NCBI GenBank assembly: GCA_013339895.1
Contig: JABACO010000009.1
Span: 2,787,113-2,851,112, forward strand
Length of the DNA stretch: 64,000 bases
Origin: Ephydatia muelleri
Lineage: Eukaryota; Porifera; Demospongiae; Spongillida; Spongillidae
Reading direction: 5' to 3'
Part shown: positions 1-12,400 of the stretch, piece by piece
Layout: every line of letters begins with the position of its first letter
How positions within the stretch are numbered: the stretch's first letter is position 1
The notes under the pieces: model-generated
What the model saw: only the letters and a program-made list of their open reading frames with translations
What the model was told of the DNA's origin: nothing
Databases searched by the model: none
Program-made: the position numbers and the translations under genes

Positions 1-929
1 AAAAGTTACTTGCCTATGAAAAAGAAGAGGACTAATTGCGACTGATGATGACAGTTGCAGAGATATTGAAAAAGATGGATGACCCTAACCCTAAAAGGTG
101 CTAAACATATAACTGCATCGCAACAAAAAAACTTGCAAGATGCTAAATGGTGCTAAATATGCAACTGTATCCCAAGATTAAAACTTCATTGCTATAGGAG
201 AGACCAGTTAGAGAACAACGAGAAAAGGCTTAACTGGTTGTGAAGACTACATAGGCCTGTTCGTATTGGAAGATAGGACACCCACCAGATGAACTGCTTT
301 ACATGTAAGCATGGTAAAACTGACCAGAATAAAAACCTGACTAGAAATTGTACAGACGGTTCTGTGGATGGTTATAGGCATTCCCAAAACAGGTGCGACA
401 AGAAGCACATCCATAGTAAGGATAATGCCTGCTGGGAAGTTCTCCAGGAAGTAGTTACAGGTTGGTGAAAACGTTTTATCAGTCCAGCTGGCATGTTTGA
501 CATATATTTTGTCAACACAATACTCATAACCAGAAGCTGAGACAATCACAAATAATCGTTTGGAGGAATACTTCAGAGCAAATTCATTGTAATGAAGGAC
601 CTTGAATTTGAGTCACAATCAATTGTGAATATCTCCAATTGGATCAAGACAACTGTTTACCACCCAGCATGTAATGGCAAAATTACATAATCATGAGCCA
701 ACATTTTGGCTACTGCTTTAGAAGCTTTACTTTGATTAGGACAAGCAACTCAATAAAGCACCTTTGCCCCTACTACCACACCATTCTATCTGCAGCATGA
801 TTATGGGGCTCAATTAGTGGCCTACACAAACGAAATCAGAAAATTCTTATGTTAAGAGCTTGACAATCAATAGAATATACAGCCTCAACAGTTTAGCACA
901 CACTTCCCCCTGCATGTAGAAAGAATGAT
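1..929. other. No recognisable gene
   Basis: AT-rich sequence downstream of the P-loop exon in the sense of the minus-strand ankyrin gene. A 100-codon minus-strand open frame at 247-549 has hydrophobic stretches but no family motif I recognise. It could contain exons of the P-loop gene, but I cannot support any splice sites. Confidence 0.4.
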
Positions 930-1215
930 TTAGAGTCTTCGACCATCAGAAAAGACTAAAAGAAAACGAGTACACATGAAGCTTGTCCAGATCTGCAACA
1001 ATAACATCAAAAATAAGATTTTTGTGATGATCACCGAAATAGATGACATTATTACACTTACACTTATTATTACACTTGTGAAAGTCAAAATGGCAAATAT
1101 ATCAATTGGTAACATGGCCCCAGACACACTGCCTTCAGTTACACCCTAAAATCGAATAATGTTACAAGTAAGGAATACAAGTGTCTCTTGCCTCAACTAG
1201 GGTGGTTTTCATAAT
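930..1215 (-). pseudogene. Decayed partial duplicate of the P-loop exon region
   Basis: On the minus strand at about 1,187-1,215 the sequence reads KTTLVE followed by GAG/GCAAGA, matching the end of the intact P-loop exon at 2,519 (KTTLTE, same GAG/GCAAGA). The Walker A glycines upstream are gone. Further on, both copies carry a polypyrimidine tract, CAG and a CTGGACAAG block (near 990 and near 1,960), so a unit of about 1 kb appears to have been duplicated. The CTGGACAAG block could be a real downstream exon, but its frame closes within about 20 codons in both copies. Confidence 0.45.
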
Positions 1216-2518
1216 ATATGTGCTCTTTATTGAATATCCTGCTTGCTAAGTTTATAGTAATTCAAATCAGATTAAATGACCATGCATTCAAGTTATCATA
1301 TCTACTGAAGAACCACTTTACTTATATACCAAGCTAAAAATGTATTCTAAATTAATTACAGAACTCCACTGCACAGTTATTATCAGTCAAACATCTGATT
1401 TTATGGCACTTGACCATAAATAGTTTTACCCATTTTCATTGTTTTTAATTATCCATTAGTGTGATAAAATTTATTTATTAATGGAACCAGAATATCTTCC
1501 TATCCTGGGCATTTAAACTGACTATTGACCAATAATGTTACTAATGATACATTTTTTGTTCATTGTGGTACACAGTATACATGTATGTGCCCGCATACTA
1601 AAACACTGATGAATCCCAATCTGTAAAACGCTTTCGTATAATTATGGCTGAGTGCCGTTCCTTTGGACATGCATGTACATATGTACATTGCTTTGTGCTG
1701 ATGTTGATGATAGAACTATTGCTCTTATGCTCACCTCATCAATTACACGTTCACTCTTCGATTTAGAGCAATATTCGATTGCCTACACACAGAAAAATGG
1801 GAAAATGTTTTGTCAAAGAGCTAGATAATAAAAACAGTTTAGTAAACGCCTCTCCCATGCCCACATGAATACACGTCTGAAAAGCATGAGAACAGACAAA
1901 GCATTAATCCCCAGACCATTAAAAAACTATAATCGAAAATGATGAAATATAAATCTTGTCCAGCTCTGTAACAAATAACATTAGAAAGAATTTTTTTTAA
2001 AACGAAGCGACACACAATAACCAAAACACATTACAGTTTTGTTATACTGACAAATGAAATTAATTAAAATGGCAGGTTGAACCATACAACTGCTTCTTGA
2101 AACAATTATAGTCTGTCTCATTTACTAAAAGAGTTTTCAAAAGAATTCATGCAGAATACACAGAAGTAATTAGACATGTGATAATTCCCAAAAACGGGCA
2201 GTATCACTAAACTTAAATATAAAGCTTTGAAGGCTATCATTTTGCAATTATTTATCAAGTATGTAACAAAAATAATACATGTATAGATGCATGACTTCAA
2301 TACAATATCCGTCAGAGATAACATGTTATGGTAAAAGCATAATAATTACAGACAAATGATGGATGTATATGAGTAGTCATTGGGTTGGAATAGTCTCGTA
2401 CCATTAAAAAGATACAAAGTGCCAAAGTTGCACCACAAACTCTCATATTTACTGAGACAGACAATAAGCATGTTACATATATAATATACACATCCATACA
2501 ACACGTAGTGTGTCTTGC
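1216..2518. other. Intronic or intergenic sequence
   Basis: No coding frame with recognisable content. The stretch 1,839-2,060 is the partner of 930-1,130: both have the CTGGACAAG block preceded on the minus strand by a pyrimidine-rich tract and CAG. Otherwise AT-rich with short A/T runs. Confidence 0.4.
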
Positions 2519-2773
2519 CTCAGTCAGGGTGGTTTTCCCAGCACCACTGTCTCCACACATGATTACTTTTCCATATGTGTGAACAGGAAAGTCTTTATAG
2601 CCGTTAGTGTACTTCTGAAGCAGTGTTAGTACTACATATTCAGTAGCCAGATTCAGAGGTGTCTCGCCTCTACCATTCTCAAGGTTTGCATTAATACCTG
2701 GTTCAGACAGTAGACGTCTTACACAGTCTCTATGATTTCTCTCTGAAGCCATATGTAATGCAGTATCACCACC
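2519..2773 (-). CDS. Ankyrin-repeat plus P-loop NTPase exon
   Basis: An 85-codon, phase-0 exon. Residues 1-33 (GGDTALHMASERNH...) and about 34-50 (NGRGETPLNLA) are ankyrin-like repeats. After a short linker, KVIMCGDSGAGKTTLTE (about residues 69-85) is a textbook Walker A loop (GxxxxGKT). Ankyrin repeats followed directly by such a loop is the layout of DAPK-like and ROCO/Roc-type proteins, where the loop starts a GTPase-like domain used in signalling or self-association. The acceptor is TTGTAG before GGT. The donor is not GT: the best exit is GAG/GCAAGA, a GC-AG type donor, and the same sequence is kept in the decayed copy near 1,190. It follows the repeat-exon array in the same strand and phase, so I infer it is the 3' continuation of sub-array B. 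The switch and later GTPase motifs are not in the window. Function beyond nucleotide binding is unknown. Confidence 0.78.
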
Positions 2774-4304
2774 CTACAATGGATAGAAACTTGCATTGTT
2801 TGTCTTATTTCTACATTGGGTGCTTTAATTTTGGCATATTGTAGCTCTTAGTGTTTCGTTAACAAATATAAGACAATTCCCAGGGCAGAGTTTAATTTGT
2901 CTGCAACAGAACAGGTTGCCAATTAAATCAGTTTCAGGAATGTATGTTTGAAAGAAATGTATTACATTGGTAGGAGGGATGGTACTGTATAAATAGATAC
3001 ACTTAGATGGTGTAGATTAAGAGCAATTATTTACATGCTGCACATTCTGGTGCTCCTATGGCTTGACAGGAGAAGAAATAACACACATAAGATAAAATGC
3101 ATGCTCACTACACAGTGCACTTTCCTAAGCACGACCAAAAACATAGATCTATATGTAGTGGAGGAATATACATCTACATGTACATGTAAGTGTAGAATGG
3201 AAACAACCCGAATGTCCCCTCACACATCTTCCAATGCGTATGATTTCTAGTACACAAAAATACCAGAAGAATCTATTCACAAGACAGCTCAGGCATGCAT
3301 TTGGTTACAGCATTGTGGCTATAGATGGTACAGTATTTATATTATGTTTCACAATTAAAGGTGTGAGAATAAACTGAGGTTTAAAATGTCTGTAGGGGAG
3401 AGGGAACTTGAGATGGGACGACTGAATGTGACAAGGATAGGAAAATGTATCAGAAATTGAGACACAAACTACAAATTCAAATACATTGCTTCAATAGCAA
3501 TGGTACAATTTAAACTGATTTTTGATAGTTGTTAAAACATTGAAAATAAATATAAAAACCCAAATCAATATATGACGTTCCCCCATATTTCAAGATAACT
3601 ATCTCTCATTTGCAGCTTTTCATGCTACCCCCATTTCCTCACACGTATTTCATATAGGAATGTTTAATAAAGTCATTTTAGACTAGTAAGTTAAGTTATA
3701 TTACTTTTACTAAATTGACTATTACATGGTTAGGTTATTAACCATAATGCCTAACTATAATTTATTTTTTAGATTACTGAGCTGATTATATTGAACACAA
3801 ATTAATTAACTCCAATAACCCATTGTAATACAGACACCTACTTTCAGTTGTTTCCAAATATGTGGGACACCCAGTAGATGTAATAGTTACATGCAGTACA
3901 TGCTCATAGAATGCCTACTATTGTCCCCTCTCTAAATTTCTATGCACACTAACAGCATTTCACACATCACAAAAACTAATACAGTGTACATATCACTACT
4001 AGCTCACACAAGGGTAAACACCTCCCATAATTATCCAGTTAACCAAAGTTATTTGACACTTTTAGTAAACGGATCATTACATGGTTTGGTTATTCTAACC
4101 TTTCTTTACTTAAACTGTATTTTACTATCTCCCAGTGTACTAATAAAAATAGCACTACATCATACACTAATCTATGTCGCTACAAGCCCACACAAGTGCA
4201 AGCACCTCCCATTATCTCCATTATAATGGTGTGCACATATCCTTCTAGTCCAGTACAGCATCACATTACACAGAACGGCCTTGGGATGGGCTGGTAGTAC
4301 TTAC
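2774..4304. other. Intron between last repeat exon and P-loop exon
   Basis: Mostly unique AT-rich sequence to about 3,530, then a decayed copy of the array's intron modules (the GTGGGACACCC block near 3,860 and the text leading to the conserved donor-proximal block just before 4,305). No extra ankyrin exon found. Confidence 0.5.
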
Positions 4305-4403
4305 CTTATTCTGTAAATCAACATTGGCACCAGCTGATAACAACATTATCATGACCTCAAGGTGTCCATTATGAGATGCAAACATCAGCGATGACCAACC
4401 ATG
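4305..4403 (-). CDS. Ankyrin repeat exon B11
   Basis: Last repeat exon before the P-loop exon. 33 codons starting HGWSSLMFASHNGH and ending in the array's usual NVDLQNK hairpin. Acceptor CTCCTCAG, donor GTAAGT. The first two residues are HG rather than DG, shared with exon 36,272. The helix-1 position after GH is L rather than N/I/H, and the following MIML is unusual for the set. Confidence 0.85.
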
Positions 4404-5961
4404 CTGAGGAGATGAAAACATGATCATGGCTGTACAAGAAACACAACTCATCACTAAGATACTCACAGAGGATACACAAACATCTGTATGAGAGGGAGGG
4501 AAGTTGGGATGGTAAGGAAGCATGTGACAGGGATGAGAGATATTCGATCAGAAAATTCAAGCTTCTAATTACATCTCTATGGTAATTACTGTCCCAAATC
4601 ATGTGCTCACCACAGACTACAGAGTGATGGAGATATAACGCATGGGGCAACACTAACACTTTAATAGTCAGCTGGAATACTCTCTATACATGTACTAGAA
4701 ATACCATTTGGACCAGCTCCCTGGGTAACTACATGGTGCATATTAACTCATCACTAAGAAACTCACAGAGGGCACGCAAACACATGTAAGTGAGGTAAAG
4801 AGGTTGAGATGGGGAGGAGGCATGCAACAGGGGTGGGTAATAATTTTATCGCAGTTTGAAGCTTCAAATTATATCTCTATGGTTACCACTTCCCAAATCA
4901 TGTACTCGAGAAATTAGCAAGGGAAAATCCCTAAATGTCTCTCTCCACATCTCACAATAACAATCAGTACAAATAATACTAGATCTGTCCTTGAGAATGT
5001 TTGTTTGGTTTGTGAGCAAAAAGAGTGCACCATTTTAGTTTTTTCTAGCACCAGTTTCTCCATTCAGGGCAGACAATGTGCATGCCATTATTAACTGTAC
5101 AGAGTGCTACACCCACTCCAATAGTGTCTCACATAATTTGCAAAGGCATTGTGCACATACACTTCTAAATTAGTTACTGGTTAGGTTGAAATGTCAAATC
5201 AACAAATGTGTACTGAAATAAGATGAATGCTATGCAATTAATAATATGATACTCCTTCATTACTAGTTAGGTCAAATACATATACCCCATATAATAGTTC
5301 CAAACAAAAGTGTGCTTAACTACACATTCAAATGCATTGCTTCAATAGCAATGGTAAAGTTTGAACTGATTCAACAGTTGTTCAAACGTAGAAAATAAAT
5401 ATAACAAACCCAAATAAAGTTGTGAGGTTCCCCATATTTCAAGATAATAACAACTGTATTTTCGCACTAAGGTAATTTGCAGCATTTCATGCAACCTCAA
5501 TTTTTAATACACGTATTTCATGTAACTGGGGATAATTAACATTGCTTTATATATCAAAGTCATTTTAGTCTTGTAAGAAGTTATATTAAACTTTTACTAA
5601 ATTGACTACCTCATGGTTAGGTTACTAACCATAATGCTTACTGCATTTTATAGACTACTTAGCTGATTGTATTGAACACTAACTCTAATAACCCCTTTCA
5701 ATACAGAGCACCTACTTTCAGTTGTTTTCAAAAAAGCGGGACACCCTGTAGACGTAATAGTTATCTAAAGTACATGTTCATAGAACACCTATAATGTCCC
5801 CTCTACACATCACTCAAACACTAATACATGTCACTCCAAACCCACACAAATGTAAACACTTTACATGATCTCCAATACAACGGTGTGCACATATTCTTCT
5901 TGTCCACAGTACAGCATCACATCAGGGCACAAGGGCCTTGCGATGTGCTGGTAATACTTAC

Positions 5962-6060
5962 CTCACTCTGTAAATCAACTTTGGCACCGGCTGATATCAG
6001 CATCTTCACTACCTCTATGTGTGCATTCTCAGATGCAAACATCAGCGATGACTGTCCATC
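5962..6060 (-). CDS. Ankyrin repeat exon B10
   Basis: 33 codons, DGQSSLMFASENAH, then a standard second helix and hairpin ending VDLQSE. The canonical NGH turn is changed to NAH. Donor GTAAGT; the pre-exon acceptor differs slightly (ATCTATCCAG). Confidence 0.84.
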
Positions 6061-7472
6061 CTGGATAGATGAACACATGAGCATGGCTGTGCAAAAAATG
6101 CAACTCATTACTAAAATAGTAACAGTGGACATACTAAAACCTGTCGGTGAGGGAGGAAGTTGAGATTGGAAGGAAGCATGCAACAGGGATGGGTATACGT
6201 TTTCACAAGTTGACGCTTCTAATTACATCTACATTGTTAGCGCTATCCAAAACTATGTGTCCATAACAGAGTGTTTGAGGAACATGTAACACATAGGACA
6301 ACCCTAACACATGAATAGTCAGCTGGAATACTCATTCATACATGTAAATATCTGACATGCTTCCCTGGGTAACTACATGGTTTGCATTAATACATTTTGC
6401 CTCTTCTCCAAGCACATCACACACACAGACACACACATCAATTCACAAAAAGTAAAAAGGACGACACTGGACAAACTTCGATTGTACCAATGACATGCAA
6501 TTTCCCCAAGAGTGAACAAACAGATCAAGACATAAATGGACTTAAGAGGTGAAATCCCCTAAATGTCTCTTGTCACATCTCACAATGACTGTGAGCACAC
6601 AATAATTGTTCATGAAAAAGGTGTTTGTTTTGTGAGCAAAATGGTGCACTACTTTGGTTATTTCAGTTACATGATTCTCCATTCAGGGCACACGAGTTTC
6701 ATGGCATTGTTAACTGTTGTAGAATACAGAGCGCTCCACCCACTCTAATAGTGTCTCACATAATTGGCAACGGCTTTGTACACATTTTACTCCACTTAAA
6801 AATTTACTGTACCTGTTAAGTTGAAATTGAAGTAAATAAATGTGCACTAAAGCAAGGTTGATGCAATGCAATTAATATTATGATACCACTTTCATTAATC
6901 AAAATCTACTGAAGTCCGATATGTATATCACACTTAATAGTTCAAAATAAAAGTGTGTTGAACTACACATTCAAATACATTGTTTCATTAATAATTGTAC
7001 AATTTGAACAAATTTTCAATACTTATTTAAGCGTAGAAAATGAATTCAAGATGAGGTTCTCATACATGTATTAACAGCTACATGTATATTCTCACACCAG
7101 TAATTTTCAGCAATTCATGCTATGTCCCACATTTCTCCCACCGGGGATAAGATCGTTTTAAATATCAAAGTCATTCAAATCAGGTAACCATAGTTTTAGT
7201 AAATGGATCATTACATGGTTTGGTTATTCACCATAATGCTAACCTTTCTTTACTTAAACTGTATGTTCTTAGCTATCTCCAAGTGTACTAATGATAATAG
7301 CACTCTGTACATCATACATGCACTAATATATGTCACTACAATCCCACACAAGTGCAAGCTCCTCCCATTATCTCCATTATTATGGTGTGCACATATCCAT
7401 CTAGTCCACAGTACAACAGCACATCAGGGTACAAGTCACCATAGGGCCTTGGGATGGGCTGGTAGTGCTTAC

Positions 7473-7571
7473 CTTATCCTGTAAATCAACTTTGGCACCA
7501 GCTGATAATAACATCCTCACAACCTCAATTTGTCCATTCTTAGATGCTAAAATCAGAGATGTCTGTCGATC
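7473..7571 (-). CDS. Ankyrin repeat exon B9
   Basis: 33 codons, DRQTSLILASKNGQ, ending KVDLQDK. LIL in helix 1 marks it as the counterpart of exon 34,964 (also LIL) at the end of sub-array A. Donor GTAAGC, acceptor TTTCAG. Confidence 0.84.
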
Positions 7572-7960
7572 CTGAAAGATGAACCCATGATCATGGCTGT
7601 ACAAAAATACAACTTAGCACTAAGATAGCTACAGTGGACACACAAAAAAACCTGTACGTGAGGAAGAGAATTGAGATGGGCAGGAAATGTGCAGGATTGG
7701 AAAATATTTTATCACAATTTGACGTTTATAATTACATCTCCGTGGTTATCACTATCCAACATTATGAACTCAACATAGACCACAGAGTGATGGAGGAAGA
7801 TGCAACACACGGGGTAACCCTAACACATGACATATTGTTAGCCGGAATACTAGTTCATTCATGTAATAGCGATACACAACGTCTGACCTGCTTCCCAGGG
7901 TAACTACATGGTCGCATAATACATGTACATTCTGATCATTGTCTTCAAACACATCACACA

Positions 7961-8003
<43 letters not shown>

Positions 8004-9522
8004 CACTTAAATCAAACAAGATGACCCTTGATAGGCTTCAGTTGTTCCCCCGACATGCAATTTCCCCAATTGTGAACAAATAAATTCAGACAAAGGACGT
8101 GAAAAGAAAGTGCCTAAATGTCACTTCTCACATCTCACAATAAAAATAAGGACAATAATACCTGGATCTGTTCATGAGAAGGTTTTTTGTTTTTTCTGAA
8201 GGTTTTGTGACCACAACAGTTGCGAGTACTCTATTGGTTATTTCGAGTGCATGTTTATTCATTTAGGGCACACAGTTATCATGGTGTTATTAACTATAGT
8301 AGACTACAGAATGCTCCACCCACTCTGATAGATTGCCACATAATAGGACACATACAATTATTTACATGATAATTTCAAGTAATGTGTACTTACATGTAAA
8401 TATGGTTGATGGAATGCAATTCATATTAGGATACTACTTTATTCTTCAAAATCAAGGTGAGTCAAATCCATATACTGCACATCAACATTCCAGGTAAAAG
8501 TGTGTAACCACAAATCCAAATGCATTTGTTTGAATAGAAATGGAAAAAGGTGAACAAATTTTCAAAAGTCATTAGAAAAAACCCGAATCAGGTTCCCCAT
8601 ATTTCAAGATTTTAATAATATTTTCACATCACCGATTTGCAGTATTTCATGCTACCTCCGTTTTTCTTATACACATTGCATGTAATTGGGGATAACATTG
8701 TTTTTAATATCGAAGACATTCAAGTCTAGTTAGATTGCCATATATCTGGACACATATAACTTCATACAATTATTTACATGATAAGTTGTAATTTCTAGCG
8801 AAAATTGATGAAAGGCTGAGGAATGCAATTAATATTATGATACTGCTGTATTCTTCAAAATCAAGGTACATCAATTCCATATACTGAACATAAATGTTCC
8901 AGGTAAAAATGTACAAATTCAAATACAATAGTTGTAAAATTAATAATAAAAGGTAAACAAAGTCATTAGAATGTACAAAAACCCAAATCAGGTCCCACAT
9001 TTCAAGATTTTAATAACAACATTTTCATATCCGTAGTCTGCAGCATTTAATGCTACATGTGCCTACTGTGTTCATACACGCATTTCCTGTAAGTGGAGAT
9101 AGGATTGTTTTTAATATTGAATTCTAGTAACCATTAAACCTTTACTAAATGGTTTATAATATGATTACATTCTTGGCCATGATACTTAACCATAATTATT
9201 CTTAGACTACTTAGCTGATTATATTGAACATTAATTAAGTCAAATAACCTATTTATTACTGAGTCACATATTTTGGTTGTTTCCACAAATGTGGGACATC
9301 CTGTAGATGTAACAATAGCTCATAGAACTCCAACAATATCTCCTTTCTCAATGTCTATCAATACAAATATCATCACACAAACACTAATTCATGTCACTAC
9401 AAACCGACACAAGTGTAAACACCTCCCAAACTCTCCACAACAATAGTCCTAAGTCCACAGGACAGCATCACATCAGGGCACAAGTCACCATAGAGCCATG
9501 GAAAAAGATGGTAGTACTTTAC

Positions 9523-9621
9523 CTTTGTCTGTAAATCAACTTTGGCACTGGCTGATAATAAAATCCTCACAATCTCATCGTGTCCATTCTGAGATGCAAA
9601 CATCAGTGATGTCTGTCTTTT
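9523..9621 (-). CDS. Ankyrin repeat exon B8
   Basis: 33 codons, KRQTSLMFASQNGH, then DEIVRILL and SASAKVDLQTK. The usual SAGA turn is SASA. The donor reads GTAAAG, weaker than its neighbours; acceptor CTTCAG. Confidence 0.82.
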
Positions 9622-10813
9622 CTGAAGAGATGAACACATGATCATGGCTGTACAAAAAATACAACTCACACAATGATAGTCAGAGTGGACACCTGTACAT
9701 GTAGGTATGAGAGGGAAGTTGAGATGGGATGGAGACATGCAACATGAATAGGTCAGAATTCAAACTTCTATTATCATCTCCTGGTTATCACAAAAAATGT
9801 AACAAACGACACTGAATAAGCTTCAGTTGTACTACTGTTGCGCTATTTCCAGAATAGTGAAGAAATAGATGTAGGAAGACTTAAAGGGAAGATCCAGATG
9901 TAGGAAGACTTAAAGGGAAGTCTCCACATGTCTCTTGTCACATCTCACAACAATGACTATGAGTACAAAATAATAGCTGGATCTGTTCATGAGACAATTT
10001 GTGTGGTTTGGCAGCAAAAATGGTGCACTACTTTTGTTATTTCGGTTAAATATTTCTCCAATCAAGGCAAACTATTTTCATGGCTTTGTTATCTGTTGTA
10101 GAATACAGAGCGCTCCACCCACTCTAATAGTGTCTCACATAATTGGCAACAGCTTTGTACATTGCTCCACTTTAAAAATATTTACTGTACCTGCTAATAT
10201 GAAATTTGTAGTCATGAAACATAGAAAATAAATTTAAAAACCTGAATCTAGATAAGAGGTTCCCCATAACTTCAGATTTAATAACTATATTTGCCCATCA
10301 CTACTTTGCAGCATTTCACGCTAATACCAACTTTCTAACACATACTTCATATAACTGGGAATAAGATTCTTTTAAAATATCAATGTCATTCAAATCAGGA
10401 AAATATAGTTATTTCACACTGTTACTAAATGGACCATAACATGGTTAGCTTATTAACCATAATGCTTGACCTTACTTTTCTTAAACTATACATTTTGGAC
10501 TCTTTAGCTGATTATATTCATGAAGTTGTATTTTTAATACAAGCGTTTCCTAAATGTGGGACACCTCGTACTGGTAGCATAGATACCAAAGTAGATGCTC
10601 ATTGAATGCCTACAATGTCCCATCTCCCAATGTCTATCCATACTAATAGTACTCTACACACTGTACATGTCACTACAAATCCACGCAAGTGTAAACACCT
10701 CCCATAATCTCCACTACAATTGTGGGTACATATCCTTCTAGTCCACTGTACAACATCACATTATGTAGAGCACAAGTCACCATAGGGCCTTGGGATGAGC
10801 TGGTAATACTTAC

Positions 10814-10912
10814 TAAATTATGTAAATCAACTTTTGCACCGGCTGATATCAAAATCTTCACAAGTTCATTGTGTCCATTCTGAGATGCAAACATCAATGA
10901 TGACCATCCATC
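10814..10912 (-). CDS. Ankyrin repeat exon B7
   Basis: 33 codons, DGWSSLMFASQNGH, then NELVKILISAGAK, ending in DLHNL where most copies have DLQNK. Donor GTAAGT, acceptor CTCCTCAG. Confidence 0.83.
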
Positions 10913-12304
10913 CTGAGGAGATGAAAACAGGATCAGGATCATGTCTGTACAAGAAACACAACTCGTAATAAGATGCTCACACAAACACCTGCAGGTGAGA
11001 GAGGGAAGTTGAGATGGGGAGGAGGCATGTGACAGGGATGGGATATATTTGGAGCTTCTAATTACATCTCCATGATTACCACTGTCCCAAATGTTGTACT
11101 AACCACAGACCACATAGGGATGGAGGAAGATGCAACGCAATGAGCAACCATAACATTAATAGTCAGCTGGAATACTCATTCATTCATGCACTTGATATCT
11201 GACCTGTTTTGCATGGTAATTACATGGTGTACATTAATGCATTTTGATCCTCTTCTCCAACACATCACACACACATCACAAAAATCAAATGAGACCACAC
11301 TGGTTAAGCTTCAGTTGTACCACTGACATGCAATATCCCCAACAGTTAACAAATAGATTCAGATCTGAAAGGACTTAGAATGGGAAAGTCCCGAATTGTC
11401 TCTAGTCACATCTCACAGGCCATGAGTACACTATAATACCTGGATCTGTTCATGAGAAAGTTAGTTTGGTTTGTGAGCAAAAAAGGCGCATTACTTTAAA
11501 ATACTTTGTTATTTCAATTACTCATTCTCCATTCATGGTACACAATTTTTATGGTACTGTTAACTGTTTTAGAATGCAAAGTGCTCCACCCACTCTAATA
11601 GTGTCTCACATTACTAACAACGGCTTTGTAGACATATAACTCCACTTTAAAATTAGATACCTGTTAAGTTGAAATCAATGTGTACTTAGATACGGGTCAT
11701 GCAATGTAATTAAAAATATGACACTATACACACTTAAATAAATTGGTTAAATAACAATCAGTAAATTTGAACACATTTTCAACCAGTTATTTAAACATAG
11801 AAAAAAAGTATAGAAACCCAAATCAAGAATGAGGTTTCCCATATTCAAGGTTTTTATAACTATATTATCACATCTCTGTTTGGCAGCATTTCATGATACA
11901 TGTACCTTCATTTTTCTTACATGTCCTTCATGTAAGCTGTTTTAAATATCAAAGTCATTCATTGTTCACACTTTTTCTAAATAGACCATTACATAGATAG
12001 GATATGAACAGTAATGCTTAATCTTACTGACTATTTTATTTAGAAATTGTATTTTAATACTTTAATTGGTTTCCAATATTGTGGGATACCATCTACAGGT
12101 AAATACAGTTACCAAATTCGATCTAGAACATATCTACAATGTCCCCTTTCTCAATGTCTAATACAATAGCACTCTACACATAGAACAAACCCTATTACAT
12201 GTCACTACAAACCCAGACAAGTGTAAACAGTCCCTATAATTTCCACTACAATGGAGTGCACATATATAGTCCCAGTACAACATCAATTAGCTGGTAGTAC
12301 TTAC

Positions 12305-12400
12305 CATAGTTTGTAAATTGACCTTGGCACGGGTTGATAACATCCTCACAACGTCATTGCACCCATTCTGAGATGCCAACATCAGCGATGACTGTCCATC
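12305..12400 (-). CDS. Ankyrin repeat exon B6 (32 codons)
   Basis: 96 bp, one codon shorter than the norm, but still open and phase 0. Begins DGQSSLMLASQNG then CNDVVRML; the lost codon falls in the turn after helix 2 (STRAK instead of LSAGAK). MLASQNG plus an unusual residue after G pairs it with exon 41,621 of sub-array A. It lies about 500 bp from the left edge of the nested transposon stack. The shortened turn may weaken the fold. Confidence 0.78.

Noticed and set aside
82-95. CCCTAACCCTAA, telomere-like
   Set aside because: Only two units; ordinary sequence on both sides.
930-1127. Hydrophobic 65-codon frame as a membrane protein
   Set aside because: Lies in a decayed duplicate of the P-loop region; its partner at 1.9 kb is not open in the same way.
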